Positions 35,226 to 47,216 of a stretch of 64,000 nucleotides of DNA are shown piece by piece. A program made the translations under genes and the position numbers. Source of the DNA: Terebella lapidaria. Taxonomy: Eukaryota > Annelida > Polychaeta > Terebellida > Terebellidae. The notes beneath the pieces are model-generated. The model was not told the origin of the DNA and did no database searches. It was given only the letters and a program-made list of their open reading frames with translations. The stretch covers positions 1,275,001-1,339,000 of the forward strand of contig OX424563.1 of assembly GCA_949152475.1 (NCBI GenBank), given 5' to 3'. The number at the start of each line of letters is the position of its first letter. Position 1 is the stretch's first letter.

Positions 35226-38200
35226 GTGTATTCACAAATCCATGGAGCTATGGAGGACCCAAATATGGCGCAGCTAATACTGAATTTTGGCTGAACCCGT
35301 CTGGATAGTTGTGTAGGTTAGGGGGCTTTGGGGGGTTTACCCCCCAATCTACGACCCATATTCACCTAAATTTTTGTATTGTGATTCATACACTTACTTT
35401 TGGTTGCGATAATATGGTCGCAACAGCTCATTCAGTTTATTTTTCAATATGTCTTTCATTGCAATGTCGCTTTTGCATTGCTATAACTGTATTGTGCACC
35501 GTATTGAATGACGTCATCTTTATGCGTATATAGCTTTTGCATAGGAACCAATCATATCGCGTCATTGCACCACGCCCCTAGCAACAACAAAGGTCAAGGT
35601 AGATCTAGTCGCGTGCGTCACTTGGCGCTAGTCTTGTTTTGATTTCAGAAGCGTGTTATTTTCCAGCTCCGTTTGTTACGATTATGGTAGAAAATTGAAG
35701 GTAAGTGAAAGATCTCGATAAAGTTTTCTAGTTTAGGGGGTTTGGGGGCTTTACCCCCAATGTATGAAACATGATGGTGCTAGAATACATCACCCGTGCC
35801 GTGGTTACGTTGCCAGCCCAGCCTCACTCAGTCTCAGGTTCAATGAGTGCAAAACGTCGCACGTGCTCACTGTCACATTTGAGGCGGATCTAGATGCGAC
35901 GGCGGATCTCAGTTATGAAGAGATTTATTTTATCGACTTTGAAACTGTATACAGTATACACTATGCTAGCTGTGAACATCACAATCACACTTGGAATCAT
36001 TTTGTCATTTCAGCATTTGCCACAAACCAAAGCCAAAGCAAAGCATGACTGCAAGATCAACTTCAACTTGCATACCAGATAGATCTATACTACAGACAGT
36101 AAGCTTACAGCTCTGGCAGAGCCTCTGCGTCGCTCAGGCTGCGGCTACACTACAGACAGGCTGAGACACGCCAGTTAGGCGAGTCAGCACACAGCAACAA
36201 CTAAATATCTGAGCCTGAAGGAAACTGTAGGCCTACTAGTGCGTAGTGCAGAGCAGCCACCTGCAAGGATCAAGAATAACAGTACGTATATTATATGTGT
36301 CTATAATTTACTGTAACTGGAATAGTGTGCAAATACCGTGCTGTCATCATCTGTCAGATATTCTACAGATCCCAAAAATACAGGTTCTGACTGTCAACGT
36401 AATAATGGCACAAAACTGAATACTGTGAATAGTTTACTCTACAACTTAATCTCACATTTCAGGTTTCAGTTCTACATGTCAACATGAATGATATGTCATA
36501 GAAGGAAACACATCTACTGACAAACCCCACCGAAGGGAAGATGAGAGGCCAAGACCAACCAAATCAAACTTCATCAAGTGGCTAATAGATCTATAATGTT
36601 GTCATGTCCTGAGTAACAAATTACAGGCACTATTGACCATAATTTATTAAATGTCGAAGAAAATTGTTACGCACTCCGAAATGTCTCAATATGTACGTTA
36701 AAGTGCAAAACTACAAGATATGGCTTGAATCAAAGGCTCTTTGGCTTGAATAGTGTCAGTCATGACTATTGAGTCATGAGGAACATGGCATTGTTTACCT
36801 CAAAATATAAAAAGTGCTAAAAAAATCTCCAGGCATTTAAACATAAGCTGTCTGGATGGTCAGGACCAATAAATAGTTGTAATGTTTGCGTATTATCATG
36901 TAATATGTACAATATATGAAATAACTGACAATGGTATGATAATGATAATTTGTTTTTGTTGCCCAATGTTCATCAGCATTTGTATATGTCACCTCATCAT
37001 CTATGATTCATTGTCGGTCAATAACCTTGTGGCTAGTGTTTATTGTTCCATGCTATACCGATGTAAAATAAAGTTCATCTATATGATTATTGATCATCAT
37101 AGATTGATCATGACATTTTGTCAAAAGTTCATGTATAGTGTGCGCAACATACTATCTAGTGGTAGAAGGAGTAGCGATTTTCGTAACCGGTTAACCGTTA
37201 GACCGTACCCGCTTCGTAAGCGGGTACTCGTAAAAATATCACCATTGCATCGGCATATTAGTCATAGTGAAACGGTCGGTCCCAAACTTGAGGATTGTCT
37301 CGTGTACTATCCATCATTATTTGCATCTGAGAAACTCATAGAGTAATAATATATATGTGATGAAAGTTTCGTACAGCCTGGATGGCAATGAATAACAAAA
37401 TTGTACAGTAGTAAATGTTACTATATGGGATTTTAATCATGACCCATTGTTATTGGAAAATCCTGGTCACAGTCAGGCATTACAGTAAACATAGTACTGC
37501 TATTAATATTCTGTTTCCATGTTGTTGGTTACCAACATGGTATCACTTTGGCACCACAGATCAAATGTCAATGTATGCATGAAATGCTAGGAAGTGGCAA
37601 ATAAATGTGTAATACCATGTCTAGATTGTTGCTGCATTTGAATATACACATATATGTTTTGAATGAATTTAGGACAACATAATAGGGTTACTAGTATCTG
37701 AATTTCAAGATATGTCATCGGTATAAATAAGCTGACTTCTATTTGTGGGGGATTTCCTGGTAATACTAGTATTGGAATGCAAAAGTAAATTTAGTGTATA
37801 ATATAGAGCAAAGAAAAAATTGGCCACAATTTTGAACAAATTCGTGAAGTTTCCGGCAACGTATATTCCGTGTAGAGAGGATAGTGATATATGCAGGTGA
37901 ATAGGAAGTGCCTAAACCAACATAGAATATTTTTTTTTCACCAGGCGATGTTGGTTTTTGGGCAGCTATGATGCATTTTCTTGTTTCTTGAATGTTAGCT
38001 ACATTAATAATTGAAAACACTGGATTGTTATGGACATGTTTGTTTAAGGCTGAAGGGGTCACAATTAGCTACTAGGCTGTCTTCCATATGACCCCGCTGA
38101 ATATTTTGAAAAAGTTGTCAGATGAAAAACGGATAGTTCAACATTTAAAATAAGTAGATTTACCAGAAAATATGATGCCTCAGCAGGAGAAAACCTATAG

Positions 38201-39416
38201 ATTGTGAAAAATATACAAACTGTTGCTCGAGGAATATAAATATATATATATATATATACCTGAATTTTATATATAATATAATATATGATTATGCAGATGC
38301 ATATATGATAATGTCCTATGATCATCGCCATCTGTGTTATCATATATGATTATGCAGATATGTATATTTTTAACACAATTAGTACCCCAATTAAGCGATC
38401 GGAATAAGACAAGCAGGGTAAGTTTGGTGATCAATATATTTATGAGTATAGTCTATTGCAATAAATATGGAAACAATTTATGAGTATAGTCTATTGCAAA
38501 ATTCATCGAGAAATTACATATGAAGATGTTTGGTCAAAATGGTTTGGTCGGTAATTCTTTATGACCACATCGTCTACATCGTGAGCATCCTAGATTTCGA
38601 TAGGTGAATGTTGTTACTGTATTCATAGAAAATCGTGTTCTGGGACCGTTATATGCAGGTGACCTTGAACTTAATGGATCAAATGATTGATGGACTCGTG
38701 GATCTTAGTATGATGGTGTCCATCTGAGAGTGCCATCCAGTGTTGTTTTACATTCAGATTTTGTTTTACATTCAGATTTTTGGATAGTCGATAATTTCAA
38801 ATTAGTCAAATCAATGACTTACCACATCTAATGTCAGGCAACCGATCTCGCATAATTGGCGAAACCACTCACCTGTGGTTTTTTGTTGGTGTATGGTACA
38901 AATCATACATATTCCTCGAATTTCCAGCTGAAACTATGACCATAAACAGCAGATGAGATCCAAATGTCCTTGTGAATCACGTGCCGTTCGACTAGCAACC
39001 TTTTGTTCTGGCATGTTCGGTCAATACTGTATACAATACTCGGAATGTTTGGTCAAGCTATCGTCATGCGAAGTATGGTACTTCCAACGCACACCATCAA
39101 ATCCGTGAATACATAATGATGATCCCCAGGGTATTATTAAAACATCAAACACCTTGGCAAAGTAAGTAAAACGACTTGGTCGTTATATTTATCCCACAAT
39201 GTTTGTCATTTGCAAACGCCATAATAAAAGATGTGAAAGTAAACGTTTGGTTTCTGCAGGAAATAAATTTGCATCTATAGACAATATGCTGGTGGATAGA
39301 TAGTTCAATGTTTTGTAAACCTATTAAAACTCAGACATGATGGATCTTTTTGGTCACATGTGTGGATATACATACACTACACCAATAGACAGCGCTTCGG
39401 AATATTATGGATCATA
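35226..39416. other. Intergenic spacer with short G/C-tract hairpins
   Basis: The phrase TTAGGGGGYTTKGGGG...TTTACCCCC occurs at 35,313-35,346 and 35,735-35,760, each able to fold. Another perfect small hairpin (ACCCGCTT/AAGCGGGT) lies at about 37,206-37,225. A GAAGGTAAGTG donor-like site at about 35,697 might mark a transcribed region, but no coding exon is convincing; the 94-codon frame at 35,764 is unassigned. An (AT)n run lies at 38,238-38,258, and a duplicated 23-mer (TTTATGAGTATAGTCTATTG...) at about 38,439 and 38,478. Confidence 0.4.
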
Positions 39417-39880
39417 TCTTTGGAATATATGCAACATTCATATGTCCCCAGCATATGGCGTGTGTGTCTCACAACTCATACGCTATTGCAGGTATGATGT
39501 CTTTGTTCATCGAATTTCCCAGCTTGTCTCTAAACTGCTGCGAAAAGGATATGTTTTACCAATACTAATAGCTTTCAAGAAATTCTATGGACGTCATCAC
39601 AATCTGGTTGATAAGTACACCAAATCTGTCACCAACATGCAGCAAGACCTTCTTGCCCGTTAATGTTGGAATTCATGACGGGTGCCAAATGTGAGGCAGG
39701 AAATGCTCAGTCTTTCCGGAACACCGGATTTCGCCTCTTTATAGTTATATAATAGAGACTCATGAAGTTCCATACAATTTTATCGATTTTGCCTGATACC
39801 GGATTTGAGATTGGATAACGGACTCGGTTTTGTTTGCTCGGAATACTTTGTACTTGGGTATTGGTTCCATGTTTATGGAT
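39417..39880 (+). mobile_element. Penelope-like element 3' remnant
   Basis: Plus-strand copy of the RT C-terminus (MSPAYGVCVSQLIRY, then KLLRKGYVLP, FYGRHHNLVDKYTKS, MQQDLL), open to a TAA at about 39,663. The conserved 3' UTR follows with GCAGGAAATGCTCAGTCTTT. The extreme 3' end at about 39,850-39,880 reads TTGGGTATTGGTTCCATGTT, the complement of the end seen at 21,978. Upstream RT motifs are missing, and a deletion removes part of the block after LIRY. Confidence 0.85.
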
Positions 39881-40176
39881 ATATCGTGAACATTTTTCGA
39901 TGACCTTAAACTTAACAACGTGCTAGTATGTGTGGGAATGTGTGCATCCGCCTTTGGAGACGAACACTGGTTGATAAACTTTGGGATTGAATATGGCATA
40001 ATATTGGGAATACTGTGATGCTGATTTCTTTCAGAAAATTCAGCTGACCACCTTGATTTGTAAACCGTAAGTGTCTCTCTGTGCTGAAATGTGTAGATTG
40101 GCTTGTGCATGGTAGTTAGAGCGCGAGGATATATTTCGAACATGTAGGAGTTTTGCGCATATAGACGTTTTTATTG
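39881..40176. other. Spacer between PLE remnant and MITE
   Basis: No gene recognised. The minus-strand frame at 39,760-40,143 overlaps the PLE UTR and is not believed. Confidence 0.4.
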
Positions 40177-40184
40177 GTCTAGTT

Positions 40185-40309
40185 GGCCCAAGTATCATAC
40201 ACTGCGCCTTCCTCTATATTCAATAAGGATTAAAAAGGTGACAGACGGATTAAATGGCATTCATTTAGTGGACGAGTAGTATCAAGGCGCAGTGTATGAT
40301 ACTTGGGCC
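40185..40309. mobile_element. 125-bp MITE with perfect TIRs and 8-bp TSD
   Basis: The 26-bp terminal inverted repeats (40,185-40,210 and 40,284-40,309, beginning GGCCCAAGTATCATAC) match perfectly. They are flanked by identical 8-bp sequences GTCTAGTT at 40,177-40,184 and 40,310-40,317. An 8-bp duplication is typical of hAT, P or Merlin-type transposases. The interior of 73 bp is noncoding. Perfect ends suggest fairly recent movement by an autonomous relative elsewhere. Confidence 0.93.
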
Positions 40310-40317
40310 GTCTAGTT

Positions 40318-42055
40318 AACTCGACTTCATCCTTGAGTAGTGACAATCGAGGCCACATTTGAGAGATATATATGACTTAGCATAGTATTATGAACCTATG
40401 AGAAGATATGCAAGGCAACCCTAGAACTTCGCCTCAGATAATATTGAGTACTGAGGGTGATGTTATTAAAAACAAACTCGATGGAGTTTCGTTATATGAG
40501 CATTTGTCAGAAGTGCTGTATTTTGCCTTTCATGGCAACTACATGACTTAAGATTATCTTGAGACTATGGACTCAAGGCTATGTTTATCTGATAACGTGT
40601 GAACTGGTCATTTGAAACAAACTCATGAGGTCAGATTGCCAGCGAGCTACACCACCCTCGGTGTGGGAATGTTATGGGCTAAACTGAAAACTTTAATGTC
40701 GCAACCAATTTGGTGACGTCTCGATTTCTTCTACTGAAACAATTGTCTACTGTGATCCACGTTGATATGTAGGGCAATCCGTGAACACATGCAACATGTG
40801 TTATTATTCCATATACAGTTGTAGACCTGACAGACCAATATGTTTGTTTGTTTCTTTTTTCATTTTTATGCAGAAAGACCATGGCAATTGTATCTCGGCG
40901 TTTAAATCCAATTCTGTTTTAGTTTTCGTCGCGCCGCAGCTACATGTATGTGGCATCACATTCCTGGTTTTCTCTAATATCTGAAATGGCGAAGGGGCAA
41001 TTCCCTCGATGTTTTGCCCCGAGGAAAAACAATAATAGATGCTCACCGGGTCGATGAAATACGACCGGTCATTAACACAAGAACCAGCACGGAATTGTGA
41101 CCACGCCAATTGAAACTCGTGAAAAACAAATCTCCCTTTCAGAAAGAGTGTGCTTGTGAATATTGATGAGTTGTGACGTGACGTCAAATGAGAGAGCACG
41201 CGTGATCAGTTCATGGTTGGGGGCCCTAGGGGATTCATCAGTTGTTTGATTAGAGCTAGATATTTGCTGGTAAACAACTATACACAGGGTAATTATTAAT
41301 AGTCTAGTAGTATACTATGTATTATTATGTTGTGTCGTACAATAATCGCCTTCAATTTGAACGCTTATTGACTGCATCAGAAAAAGAAAGGGTACGGTAA
41401 GACAGCTACTTCACCAAACTCGAAGAATTTCGTATTATGATCACTTGTGTCGTAATTATCAGGAATTATCTCATAAGCACAGAGTAATAACTTATAGCTA
41501 CGCGATGGCCGACGATTAGAAATTAATCATAAGATTCATGTTCATTCTTACAATTAATACACATATATAATAAATCCTAAGAAGGAGTATTGTTGTATTT
41601 ACGAACAAGCGGCGGCTGAACATGAACATATTCACAATATAAGGTCATTTGTTGAATATCAAAAGTCAGCAAGTTCAGTTGTGAATAGTACACGAAATAA
41701 GCAACAACAAAGTCAAACATAATCTGAACGCGCAAATTGCACTCAAATGTATATCCATATTGACTAATTTTCATATAATCTGCTTGGCCGGTTTGTTGTA
41801 CATTTCTTAGTAGTATGATCGAAGTAAAAACCAACTAAGCACAATTTTGTCTTGAAGCATTAATTCCTAACGCCTCAAAGTTTATATGGGGTGAAATAAA
41901 TCTTGATGAGAACATTATTAGGCCTACGTATGTATCGAACACCACTATCAGACCCAGATTTCGATGATACCTTTTATTGATACTTACTTCAACAAACGCA
42001 AAAATAAAACAGACTCGTTTATTACATATTTAGTTTAAATAGATTTTGTTATTGG
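40318..42055. other. Intergenic, nothing recognised
   Basis: Open frames on both strands around 40,679-41,199 overlap each other and have no domains. No repeat class is identified. Confidence 0.4.
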
Positions 42056-42275
42056 AAATAACATAGAACCAATACCCAAGCACAAGGTAACCGTGCGAAC
42101 AAAACCGAGTCCTTTATCCAATCTCAAAATCCAGTGTCGATAAAATTGGTAAAATCGATAAAATTGTATGAACATTCATGAACCTCCATTATATGGCCAA
42201 AAGGAGGTGAACTCAGGTGTTCCGGAAAGAATGAGCATTTATTGCCCCACATGTGGCACCCATCGTGACAGGAGT
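42056..42275 (-). mobile_element. Penelope-like element 3' UTR remnant
   Basis: Only the 3' terminal UTR survives: GAACCAATACCCAAG at about 42,067, TCCTTTATCCAATCTCAAA, ATGGCCAAAAGGAGGTGAA and GCCCCACATGTGGCACCC. RT sequence is absent, so the insertion was severely 5'-truncated or later deleted. Confidence 0.8.
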
Positions 42276-42300
42276 CCAGTAGGTGAATCCATAGATGACT
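42276..42300 (-). pseudogene. Tiny GPCR-like sequence scrap
   Basis: CCAGTAGGTGAATCCATA and the following TGAC match the GPCR 2 coding region at 44,368-44,391 with one mismatch in 24 bases, on the same strand. It directly abuts the PLE 3' UTR remnant. It is too short to be certain: chance, filler DNA at a break, or a relic of a larger duplicate. Confidence 0.3.
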
Positions 42301-43584
42301 ACTCATAGTAGTCAACTATATGGAAAGTATACCATATATTCTAGATCCATATCAACAAGTACGTATATTGGCCTCGGTCATCACCTGCGCCTGTTAATGT
42401 ATAACCCATGCCCAGTGTATAGTCATTATAATGTGCCCTGTATAACCTCACACTTGCCCCTGCTTTGATAGTGCTTGGCTACAAACGGTGTCCCACCACC
42501 GCATTATATATCACAATCGGATATTGTCTTGTTTTTTCAGATAGCTAATGAGCGTGATGCTCAGTGCACGTGTATCGTCAAGATGTCCTTCCCAATTTTG
42601 GAACTCTTTATGGACAGCACTAATTACAACACTAATCACCATTGGCCACATTCTATTGACCATTATTTGGTGCAGACCTCTGCACACATATGAGTCAAGC
42701 TAATTTTGTTTGGAATTGAAAACACGTGCCATACTACGGCAGGAAATTGAACAACACAATAGCGTAAAGTGGCCTGAAGGTCACCCCCAATCCACTCTTT
42801 TTGTTCCGCATGCATTATCACTAATCAGAAGACGAATACGAGGTTACTCAGAGAATAGGTGAAGAAAAATGTTTGCAATTATCCATTAACGACTACGATT
42901 GTGACGTGTGGTGTATCGTTACTGTTTCCATAGCGACATAAAAATGGTTAGCTGAGTATTAATTGGGGAGATTCAACCTACTCAAATAGGTCATGCGCAG
43001 ATATAGGCTGTGGAATCATCGTTTCCGTTCAGCACAAACATTGTGCGGACAAAAGCACAGCGAGATGCACATTGACAAGTATACTTTGCAAACCACATAC
43101 CCACCAGTCTAAACAATATGGTTACTCGATCTTTGCTTCTATTCATGGTTGGTACACTTGGTCAGGAAGAGAGCAAACTAAGTAATCAGCGGTTATAAAC
43201 TGAGGAACATTGTGCAAACAAATGCATGGGAAGGCACACATTAGGTAGTTTATTCCGAAAAGAGTAAACCAGACACTCACCAAAACAAACAGGAATGAGA
43301 AATGTTTTTTTTTCACGTAATCTCACACCACCATATAAATAGGATAATACTATAATGATGATAATATTTCAGTACATTCGAGCTCTGCTTCGTAAATCAC
43401 GTCACGTTATGAATACATATCGGATAACATCATAATGATTAAGTTTTGTACAAAATATACAATAGAATTTCCTGTTTTGTAACTTCCTTGTCTATTCCCT
43501 TTCATGTTGCTTCCGTGTTACTTTCCAGGTTTTCATACCCCCATAGACTTTATATCGTTATATGTACGCTAAATGTATATGTAA
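42301..43584. other. Flank 3' of GPCR gene 2
   Basis: AT-rich. A minus-strand AATAAA lies at 43,249-43,254, about 330 bp past the stop codon, and is a candidate polyadenylation signal for GPCR 2. Two diverged copies of a short phrase about CATTGTGCRRACAAA occur near 43,041 and 43,208. No other gene is seen. Confidence 0.4.
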
Positions 43585-44661
43585 TCAAAATGCAGTGGTC
43601 CCGTTTGTTTGACTGGTGTTATCAAAGTTCTCGACTTTGTTGGGCTTCAAGTGTAGAGCCCTGCGGAAGCCCTGCTTGAAAGCTGGGTGAGTCAGCGCTG
43701 ACACGATCCAGTTGATTGAGGACGAGAACCAGTTGAGGATCACGAATGGGAAATAGATCCAGTGAGACAAGGAAAGTGAGACATCCACCGCGGACAGGAT
43801 CGGGGTCCAGAAATACGCCAGGACGAATGTCACGAAGACAATGGCCATCGTCTTAACGAACTTGACGTCCTTGTTGTTGCTCCCCTTGGTCTGTTTAGGA
43901 GCATTCTGCTCTCCATTTGAAGTTGACCACACTTCCAGACGTTTCTTGCTTCGCTGGATGAAAATGTAGATGTGGATGTAACATCCGGCAAGTATAGCGA
44001 CGTTGATGAGGAGGTAAGCGAACACTATAACGATGACATCCGTGCTCTGTTCTTCGTCCGGGACATGGTAGTAGCCAATCCCCTCGCCTACCTTCTGCGC
44101 TGTGATTGGTCTCATCCCTTTAGTGTTGAAGAAGTACCTCTCTGAGAAGAGTCCACTACTGGAGCCGATCCCAGATCCCAGGGGGAACAATATAAGGAGC
44201 AGCTCGACAAATATGAGAAAGGGTGTTCTCGAAATCACACGGAATGCTTTCCTGTGCACTATGAGCGCGTAGCGATAAATCGTAATAGCCACGATGTGCC
44301 CAATGGTAATTGCATTTCGCATGATCTCAAGAATACCGAGAGCGGCTGCAGTGGAACTGCCGAAAGGCCAGTAGGTGAATCCATAGGTGACAAGGACGGG
44401 CAGATCTCGGAGGCATACCATGATCACCTCACAGGCGGCCATGGACACAACAAAAACGTTCTGTCTCTGTCTCAACCGCTTATCTCTCAGTACAATGTGG
44501 ATGATCAGAGAGTTGCCAAATATAGCGGACGATATGCAGATTAATCCAAATATGACTCCACAAACGCCCACAGCTCTGGGAGCTCGGGTGATGAATAGAG
44601 TGGCGTCGTAGATGGATTCTGTCACCTCGTCTTCACCAGAATACACCTCGGTCGTGTGCAT
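43585..44661 (-). CDS. Rhodopsin-like (class A) GPCR, melatonin/moody-like, paralogue 2
   Basis: 358 codons, alignable over the full length with the receptor at 28,393 and nearly identical in TM3, TM6, TM7 and helix 8. TM1 has GN at 49-50, TM2 has Glu78 at the Asp2.50 position, TM3 has WPFGSSTA with Ala at Cys3.25 and ends YRY (129-131), TM6 has YFWTP (283-287) and TM7 has NWIVS (317-321). Divergence concentrates in the N-terminus, extracellular loop 2, intracellular loop 3 (about 245-265) and the C-tail, as expected for paralogues under constraint. The ATG lies 10 bases after a good acceptor (TTGTTTTAAACAG). Both genes face the same way, about 14 kb apart, suggesting tandem duplication. Ligand unknown. 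Confidence 0.93.
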   Translation of the reverse strand: MHTTEVYSGEDEVTESIYDATLFITRAPRAVGVCGVIFGLICISSAIFGNSLIIHIVLRDKRLRQRQNVFVVSMAACEVIMVCLRDLPVLVTYGFTYWPFGSSTAAALGILEIMRNAITIGHIVAITIYRYALIVHRKAFRVISRTPFLIFVELLLILFPLGSGIGSSSGLFSERYFFNTKGMRPITAQKVGEGIGYYHVPDEEQSTDVIVIVFAYLLINVAILAGCYIHIYIFIQRSKKRLEVWSTSNGEQNAPKQTKGSNNKDVKFVKTMAIVFVTFVLAYFWTPILSAVDVSLSLSHWIYFPFVILNWFSSSINWIVSALTHPAFKQGFRRALHLKPNKVENFDNTSQTNGTTAF

Positions 44662-47216
44662 AGTGACGTCACTGTTTAAAACAATTGTAAATTATTATCA
44701 TCACAAACAAACAAGTACATTTTCTTTTTAACTAATTAGCTGTTTGGTGATGTGAGGCGGATTAAAGAAGTAATGGATTATGTATGATCGCATATCAGAC
44801 AAAAAAATATTATTTTGTTGCAGTGCAAAATACCCCAGACGTCAATGTATGACAGATTGTTTGCATCCATACCAATCTGAAGTGGCTCATTTCCTAATGT
44901 TTCCCTGATCTGAGTTTAAATCCGAGTAACGGAGTTTATATCTCAGTGGGGAGGTCATTATCTACCAAAGTTTGAAACTTCACTATGAGTAGCCAACTAG
45001 ATCTATAAACCAAAGTTCGGATCTTCACAGTGAAAAGTTACTTACGTAACAAAGTTTTAATATTCCCAGTGTTGAGTTAAGGATGCACCGAATTCACAAT
45101 TTTCACAGTAAGAAGCGGATAATGCTTATTTATGTGAGCGCATTATATTTATATATATATAAATGCCGAAAAATATGAATTAAAATGACGAGAAGAATCA
45201 ATGTGGAGTTAAGTTCCAGAAATGGAAACTGTGAGAAAATGTGTTTTGTGACCTGACACCTTCTATCTGACTTGGAGATTGCAGGACACTACTAGCCGTG
45301 CCAACCTTATTTCTCGAAAAAAAAGTGCCTGAGGAAATTTAAAATCTATCGATTCACAACATTTACCAAAACCAGAATCAACAATTGAATTGATATACTT
45401 TGGAGTCAAATTACTCTGGAATCATCTTAAATAATTATCATACCTTTGTCACATGTTCAACTTTTTTGTTCGAATGGCAATTATGTTAGCGCAATTTGAG
45501 ATTCCTATATGCTTGGATGGATCTGGCTCGCTCTAATTGTTTTGGAATATACTATGCATGCATTCATGGCAGCAATCGGTATTGGGAACCATATTATCAT
45601 CGTAACTTATTGTAAGTCATTAGTATGGAACATATCTTAAACTAATATAGAAATCTTTGGTATCTTTTTGAATATACAGAACTCACCTGATTTGCAAACA
45701 CTTCCACGAACAAGAAACAACTTTATATCATTCTTGATGTTATCGTTTACCAGGATTCTTCCCTTCTATTCAGTGATTCTCCCGAGCTGTTCTATCGCAC
45801 GCACTTCCGATGGTATCAATTATGCCTTTCTGTGAAGACGTCGTTTCTAGTTTATCTCTGTCAGGAAAAGAAACTGCCGTCGTTTGATCAATGTTACATT
45901 CAGTGGGACGACAGCGTTTTCACTGAACTTCTCCCCCTTGACCACTTTCCGTCGCGACACTGGAAACTTCTCTGGTGCGAGGTCGTCAGATGACAATTTA
46001 TGACTTTCACGGTTCGGCGCCCATTGCATGCAGTCAATAGTGCGCGCAACAAACGCCGTCCCATTGGCTGGTACTTTCCCTTAGCGACGCGTTGTCAAAG
46101 GGAAAGGCTTTGTACACAGCACATGGTCACGTCAATAACAAATATGGATATGATATATTTATCACATCCAGCAAAGTTCATATAGGGAATGATTACTATA
46201 CTATACTATATACCAGTGACTACACTAATAAATTATTTAGGAATATCGTATTGGAAATTATTTTCCTCGGTCAAAGGAAAATAATTATCTTGAAAAACTA
46301 GTATGGCCTACGCCAATTTATCGATTGCATCTATATGAATATTTAACACCAACGTGATCAAGCTCCTTGTTCCAAGGGAGAGTATCTCGTCCCCTCCAAC
46401 CGATTAGTATGTGAATGTTTTTGACCATTTTTCGAATGTGTTTGTGTTTGAACGACAAGGATTTATGGGAGAAGCAAATTAATATTTGAAAACCCTGATA
46501 ATAACTTATCTTCCCCTGTATTCATGACGAATGTGAACAAATTTTCATTGTAACTGTTTCACTACCATGTCTTATCCTTCTTCTGTGGTTATTCGACCTT
46601 GTATATGTAACAAATCGGAGATTTCCCGAAGTCTGCGTCAATCAGTTATGCAACCCAGATGCCGGGAACGTGCTGTTCATTCACCCAGAGGCCACCCAAC
46701 GGAAGCCATTGAACAGTGTCAACTTTTCAATTTTTCATCCTTCAAGGCCCCAAAACTACCGAACAACAATGATGTGTGCCTCATCCATTATTGAAATATG
46801 ATGTTTTTTCAAAGTATTTTTGTCAATTCTCAAACACCGTGACGTGAAGTATTTGAGTCTAGTTGAACAAATAATCAATAAATAACACGACGTATCATTA
46901 TACTACAGACTACTTGTCATAAACATCATGTCGTCCATAAATATTGTGTGGCAAAAACATGCTCTTAGACCGGGAAAGAGATAGAGATTTCCCGACGAGT
47001 CGTCAGTGAGAATCTAAAGTGAGCATTTGATTGATTCCGGATGTTCAGTTAATCAAAAATCGAACAAATATTTGCAAAGTTGCCAGAGAACGATCTACAA
47101 AAACATTTTAATAGGCAGATTTATATATATTTCAATTTTCATTGTGTTATTTTTCAATTTTGGTACGGAAAATGTCCGAAGACCAATATTACATCAAAGA
47201 AAAGTTAATTTTCCGA
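44662..47216. other. Upstream region of GPCR gene 2 and intergenic spacer
   Basis: Presumed intron, 5' exon and promoter of GPCR 2 lie here, but none can be fixed. An (AT)n palindrome is at about 45,148-45,162. Small frames at 45,847-46,029, 46,000-46,185 and 46,567-46,794 are unassigned. The 45,840-46,110 stretch is slightly more GC-rich than its surroundings. Confidence 0.4.

Noticed and set aside
35660..36048. First exon of a gene with a GGTAAGTG donor and a following 94-codon ORF
   Set aside because: The donor-like site is isolated, the ORF has no recognisable domain, and nothing links the two.
36882..37346. 154-codon plus-strand ORF as a gene
   Set aside because: Low-complexity AT-rich frame, no recognisable domain, no paralogue and no splice context.
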